The notes below the pieces were generated by a model. That model was not told where the DNA came from and did not search any database. It worked only from the letters and a program-made list of their open reading frames with translations. 8,154 nucleotides of DNA from an uncultured Pseudomonadota bacterium. GTDB lineage: Bacteria > Pseudomonadota > Gammaproteobacteria > Methylococcales > Methylomonadaceae. The stretch spans positions 1 to 8,154 of the forward strand of contig CAIVBX010000205.1 in NCBI GenBank assembly GCA_903904275.1, read 5' to 3'. Below, in pieces: positions 6,432 through 8,154 of the stretch (position 1 is the first letter of the stretch; every line of letters begins with the position of its first letter). The position numbers and the translations under genes are program-made.

Positions 6432-7250
6432 ATGCTCTCAGATACCACCTGCAAGAACGCCAAAACCAAAGTAACTCGCAGATGAAAAAGGAATGTTTCT
6501 GTTAGCCAATCCCAATGGTTCAAAATACTTTCGGCTTAAATATCGAATTGACAGCAAAGAAAAATTATTAGCTCTTGGCGTTTATCCCGAAACCAGTTTG
6601 AAACAGGCAAGAGACAAACGAGAAGAAGTAAGGCAAAAACTCGCTGATGGCATTGACCCTAGTGAAACACGCAAAGTTGAGAAAATTGCTCATGCTTACA
6701 CCTTTGAACGATTGATTAGAGAGTGGCACTTCTCCAATAGTCACACGCTCAAAACACTTACTCACCATAAGAAATTACGCCGTTTTGAGATACACGTTTT
6801 TTCTGTGTTGGGTAATCTGCCACTCAATGCCGTCAAATCCTCCGATCTTTTTAATTTGATTAAGCCGCATATTGCTAAAGGTGAATTAGAAACCGCTCAC
6901 CGCATACGAAGTGAAATCAGTGGCGCGTTTGCTCACGGCTTAACCGATTACGACCTCGCGAATTACCTGCACAAAAAGTAAAGCACCGTCCCTGATGGTC
7001 GTCCTATGTCAGATAACACCATACGCACCGAGCTTAGAACATTATGATATGACGGTGAAATGGTGACCACTCACAGATTTAGAATCACGGCATCCACATT
7101 GCTCAATGAACAAGGGTGGTCTCCTGACGTAATTGAACGCCAATTAGCCCACGCGCGAGCCGCTTACAACCGAGCGCAATACTTAGGAACGTCAAAAATG
7201 ATGCAATCGTGGACGGCTTGAAAATGGGCGGCGTGCATAAACCACCCTGA
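6432..7250 (+). pseudogene. P4-type tyrosine recombinase/integrase, decayed
   Basis: Remnant of a tRNA-targeting prophage/island integrase, normally about 400 residues. The N-terminus MLSDTTCKNAKTKVT starts at 6432. After a frameshift near 6474 it continues in the next frame as LADEKGMFLLANPNGSKYFR and GVYPETSLKQARDKREEVR (DUF4102-type arm-binding domain), then a core-binding region (FERLIREWH to HRIRSEISGAFAHGLTDYD), up to a stop at 6979-6981. In the same frame after that stop the C-terminus is recognisable: DGRPMSDNTIRTEL, a second stop (TGA 7045-7047), THRFRITASTLLNEQGWSPD, VIERQLAHA and AAYNRAQYL. The HxxR box and the likely catalytic Tyr survive. Roughly 150 residues including the first catalytic Arg and the Lys are gone, and about five residues are missing after LAHA. 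A last frameshift near 7211 turns the end into DGLKMGG. It cannot be active. The longest clean frame, 6493-6981, is only a fragment of it. Confidence 0.9.
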
Positions 7251-7260
7251 AAACCCAAAT

Positions 7261-7325
7261 AACTAAGCCTAGCGCGAGGGCGCAACAAATCGAACACCTT
7301 TACCGATTGGCTTAGTTTTCTTTTT
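7261..7325 (+). terminator. Structured terminator-like element, predicted three-way junction
   Basis: AACTAAGCC (7261-7269) pairs perfectly with GGCTTAGTT (7309-7317), followed by the T-rich TTCTTTTT. The enclosed 39 bases hold two more hairpins: GCGC-GAGG-GCGC (7272-7283) and AATCG (7288-7292) with CGATT (7304-7308), the latter abutting the outer stem. Together they give a three-helix junction ending in a U-rich tract. It follows the integrase pseudogene and may be its terminator or a small structured RNA; function is unproven. A doubtful 19-codon frame on the minus strand covers the same bases. Confidence 0.6.
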
Positions 7326-7328
7326 CAT
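7269..7328 (-). CDS. Doubtful 19-residue peptide frame
   Basis: On the minus strand an ATG at 7328-7326 with AAAGGA five bases upstream opens a 19-codon frame reading MKKKTKPIGKGVRFVAPSR and stopping at 7269. The good ribosome site and the strongly basic peptide are the only support. It lies almost wholly within the three-way-junction element, so its base pattern is also constrained by that fold. It could be a real micro-protein, a truncated gene start, or chance. I do not recognise the peptide. Confidence 0.18.
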   Translation of the reverse strand: MKKKTKPIGKGVRFVAPSR

Positions 7329-7337
7329 AATCCTTTT

Positions 7338-7357
7338 TATGACAAATTTCTGTCATA
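7338..7357. repeat. Perfect inverted repeat, operator-like
   Basis: TATGACA (7338-7344), six-base spacer AATTTC, TGTCATA (7351-7357). This is a 7-bp perfect dyad of the size bound by dimeric helix-turn-helix regulators. It lies just upstream, on the minus strand, of the ribosome site of the doubtful peptide frame. No T-run follows it, so it is not a terminator. Confidence 0.45.
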
Positions 7358-7398
7358 CCTAAAAAGCTACAGCCCTTTATTTGTCTGGTGTACAGCAT

Positions 7399-7429
7399 AA
7401 GAGCATGCCTCTGTTTATGACATGCTCTT
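7399..7429. repeat. Perfect 9-bp inverted repeat/hairpin
   Basis: AAGAGCATG (7399-7407) and CATGCTCTT (7421-7429) flank 13 bases. It could form a stable hairpin on either strand but has no T-tract of terminator length. Function unknown; possibly a regulator site or remnant of island control DNA. Confidence 0.45.
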
Positions 7430-7631
7430 TACTTGCAATAAAAATAAAATACAGTAATTTCAATTGGTTATAAATTCAATTCGCAATCATTGCCGACGCA
7501 AAACTAAAAAAATTTCACTAAAACACGACATAGTGCGACAAGAAGTGACAAACCATAAAAACTTGCTGACGACATCATAAAAATTCCCATAATAACCAAC
7601 CATGTTAAACAACGTACAAAGGTACATAAAC
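7430..7631. other. AT-rich gap between integrase remnant and alpA remnant
   Basis: From the end of the integrase pseudogene (7250) to the alpA start (7632) there is no gene apart from the doubtful peptide frame. After the inverted repeats, this part is AT-rich with short A-runs, and I see no coding pattern or RNA gene. Intergenic stretches of this kind between int and alpA are common in P4-like islands and usually hold the alpA promoter. Confidence 0.5.
7566..7593 (+). promoter_or_regulatory. Weak candidate promoter for the alpA remnant
   Basis: CTGACG at 7566-7571 and CATAAT at 7588-7593 are 16 bases apart, 38 bases before the alpA ATG. An AAGG ribosome site at 7619-7622 lies nine bases before that ATG. 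The hexamers are imperfect. Confidence 0.25.
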
Positions 7632-7840
7632 ATGGCAAAATCAGCAGTCTTCTACAGACTTTCTCAAATTATTGGCAATAAAAATCTAACCCACCAATTG
7701 ATTCTATTATTTCCATTAGCAGTACATCATGGTGGAACGGTGTGAAATCTGGCAAATATCCCAAGCTCGTTAAATTAGGCGTGAGAACGACCGCATAGCG
7801 CGTTGATGACATTGAAAAATTGATTGCTTCAATGGGGGGT
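7632..7840 (+). pseudogene. AlpA-family phage/island transcriptional regulator, decayed
   Basis: AlpA proteins are small (about 70 residue) winged or MerR-like helix-turn-helix regulators and excisionase-like factors of P4-type islands. The frame from the ATG at 7632 reads MAKSAVFYRLSQIIGNK. A slip in the A-run at 7680-7684 moves the reading to the next frame: SNPPIDSIISIS, then STSWWNGVKSGKYPK and LVKLGVRTTA, a TAG stop at 7796-7798, then RVDDIEKLIASMGG. Family members have a Trp where the TAG stands (TTAWRV), so this is a TGG-to-TAG change. The STWWNGVKSGKYPKPVKLG helix region is the family hallmark. After about 7840 the frame runs into DNA belonging to an oppositely oriented IS630 remnant, so the end of the gene is at or near the junction. 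Two lesions make a functional product unlikely. Confidence 0.85.
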
Positions 7841-8154
7841 ACTTTCATGGGAAAATTCACTTTCATCAATATAAACCATGGAGTTGCCTTCGGATTTGTA
7901 TTTTTCCATTTTAGCCTTAAATTCGATTCGTAACGATTCGTCGGCTTTAGGATGTTTTAGAGCTTTTTTTACGACGGATTCCTGAATTGCCCACAAAAAA
8001 ACGCTCGGCTCGTTCATAAATAAAGCTATCTGGATTCAGTTCAACCTCTTTTTTTAACGCATCCATGTCAATTTTTGTGCGGCTTTATTACGTTTGAATA
8101 TCGGGTTTGGATTGTTTTTCCAACGTGAAATACTCACTTTCCCTACTGCGAAAT
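7829..8154 (-). pseudogene. IS630-family transposase, N-terminal remnant (partial)
   Basis: Read on the minus strand from the right edge, where the gene begins outside the window. One frame gives FAVGKVSISRWKNNPNP and KRNKAAQK, a helix-turn-helix region. A slip in the A-run at 8072-8076 leads to IDMDALKKEVELNPDSFIYE and RAERFFVGNSGI. A further shift near the A-run at 7964-7970 leads to KKALKHPKADES and SEGNSMVYIDESEFSHESTP, stopping at 7829. KKALKHPKADE and YIDES are hallmarks of IS630-type transposases, the Asp of IDES being the first residue of the DDE triad. The usual Gly after IDES is Glu here. The remaining two catalytic acids are absent because the copy is cut off around 7840, where the alpA remnant begins on the other strand. 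It is certainly inactive. Confidence 0.87.

Noticed and set aside
7103..7297. Minus-strand 64-codon frame over the integrase C-terminus
   Set aside because: The plus strand there clearly encodes integrase C-terminal motifs; the minus frame is its shadow.
7669..7869. Minus-strand 66-codon frame over the alpA remnant
   Set aside because: The plus strand reads as AlpA homology across the same bases; the minus frame resembles nothing.
6280..8154. Second copy of the tRNA-Leu 3' end (right attachment site) inside the window
   Set aside because: I looked for a repeat of the GTTCGAGTCC...GGCACCA region and saw none; if it exists it lies beyond the right edge.
6280..8154. CRISPR array or defence/toxin-antitoxin system in the accessory region
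   Set aside because: There are no regularly spaced direct repeats. The only genes recognisable are integrase, alpA and IS630 remnants. The TACCCC copies are too short and change orientation.

Overview
The window is a stretch of a gammaproteobacterial chromosome with fairly low GC (judged by eye). The order carB - greA - yhbY(-) - rlmE - ftsH - glmM - secG - tRNA-Leu(GAG) is the housekeeping cluster known from Pseudomonas and relatives, and every protein in it aligns by motif with the E. coli family member. The genus cannot be told from the window alone. Compared with the Pseudomonas-type arrangement, folP (usually between ftsH and glmM) and tpiA (usually between glmM and secG) are absent, and nothing of nusA/infB follows the tRNA.

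Left part (1-6340): the 3' end of carB is followed, with a one-base stop/start overlap, by an unfamiliar 236-residue gene with faint uracil-DNA-glycosylase-superfamily features. That gene overlaps greA by eight bases, so it sits inside the usual carB-greA junction as a translationally coupled insert. greA and the opposing yhbY share a bidirectional terminator. rlmE (23S rRNA 2'-O-methyltransferase) diverges from yhbY. ftsH (membrane AAA+ protease) ends at its own terminator, then glmM (phosphoglucosamine mutase). A good sigma70-type promoter overlapping the glmM stop codon probably drives secG and the tRNA-Leu gene, which ends at a clear intrinsic terminator. The cluster thus links pyrimidine/arginine precursor synthesis, transcript rescue, ribosome maturation, membrane proteolysis, cell-wall precursor synthesis and protein export.

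Right part (6340-8154): the tRNA gene is followed by the wreck of an integrated island. There are five GGGGTA/TACCCC elements that look like integrase arm sites, then a P4-type tyrosine recombinase pseudogene (frameshifted N-terminus, missing catalytic centre, recognisable C-terminus with in-frame stops). Next come a structured terminator-like element predicted to fold as a three-way junction, a 300-base AT-rich gap with two perfect inverted repeats, an AlpA-type regulator pseudogene (one frameshift and a Trp-to-stop change), and a backward-facing IS630-family transposase remnant that truncates the end of alpA and runs off the right edge. No intact accessory gene longer than a doubtful 19-codon frame remains there.

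The most interesting items are the coupled unknown gene between carB and greA, and the folded element at 7261-7325. I did not find a convincing complete novel system.
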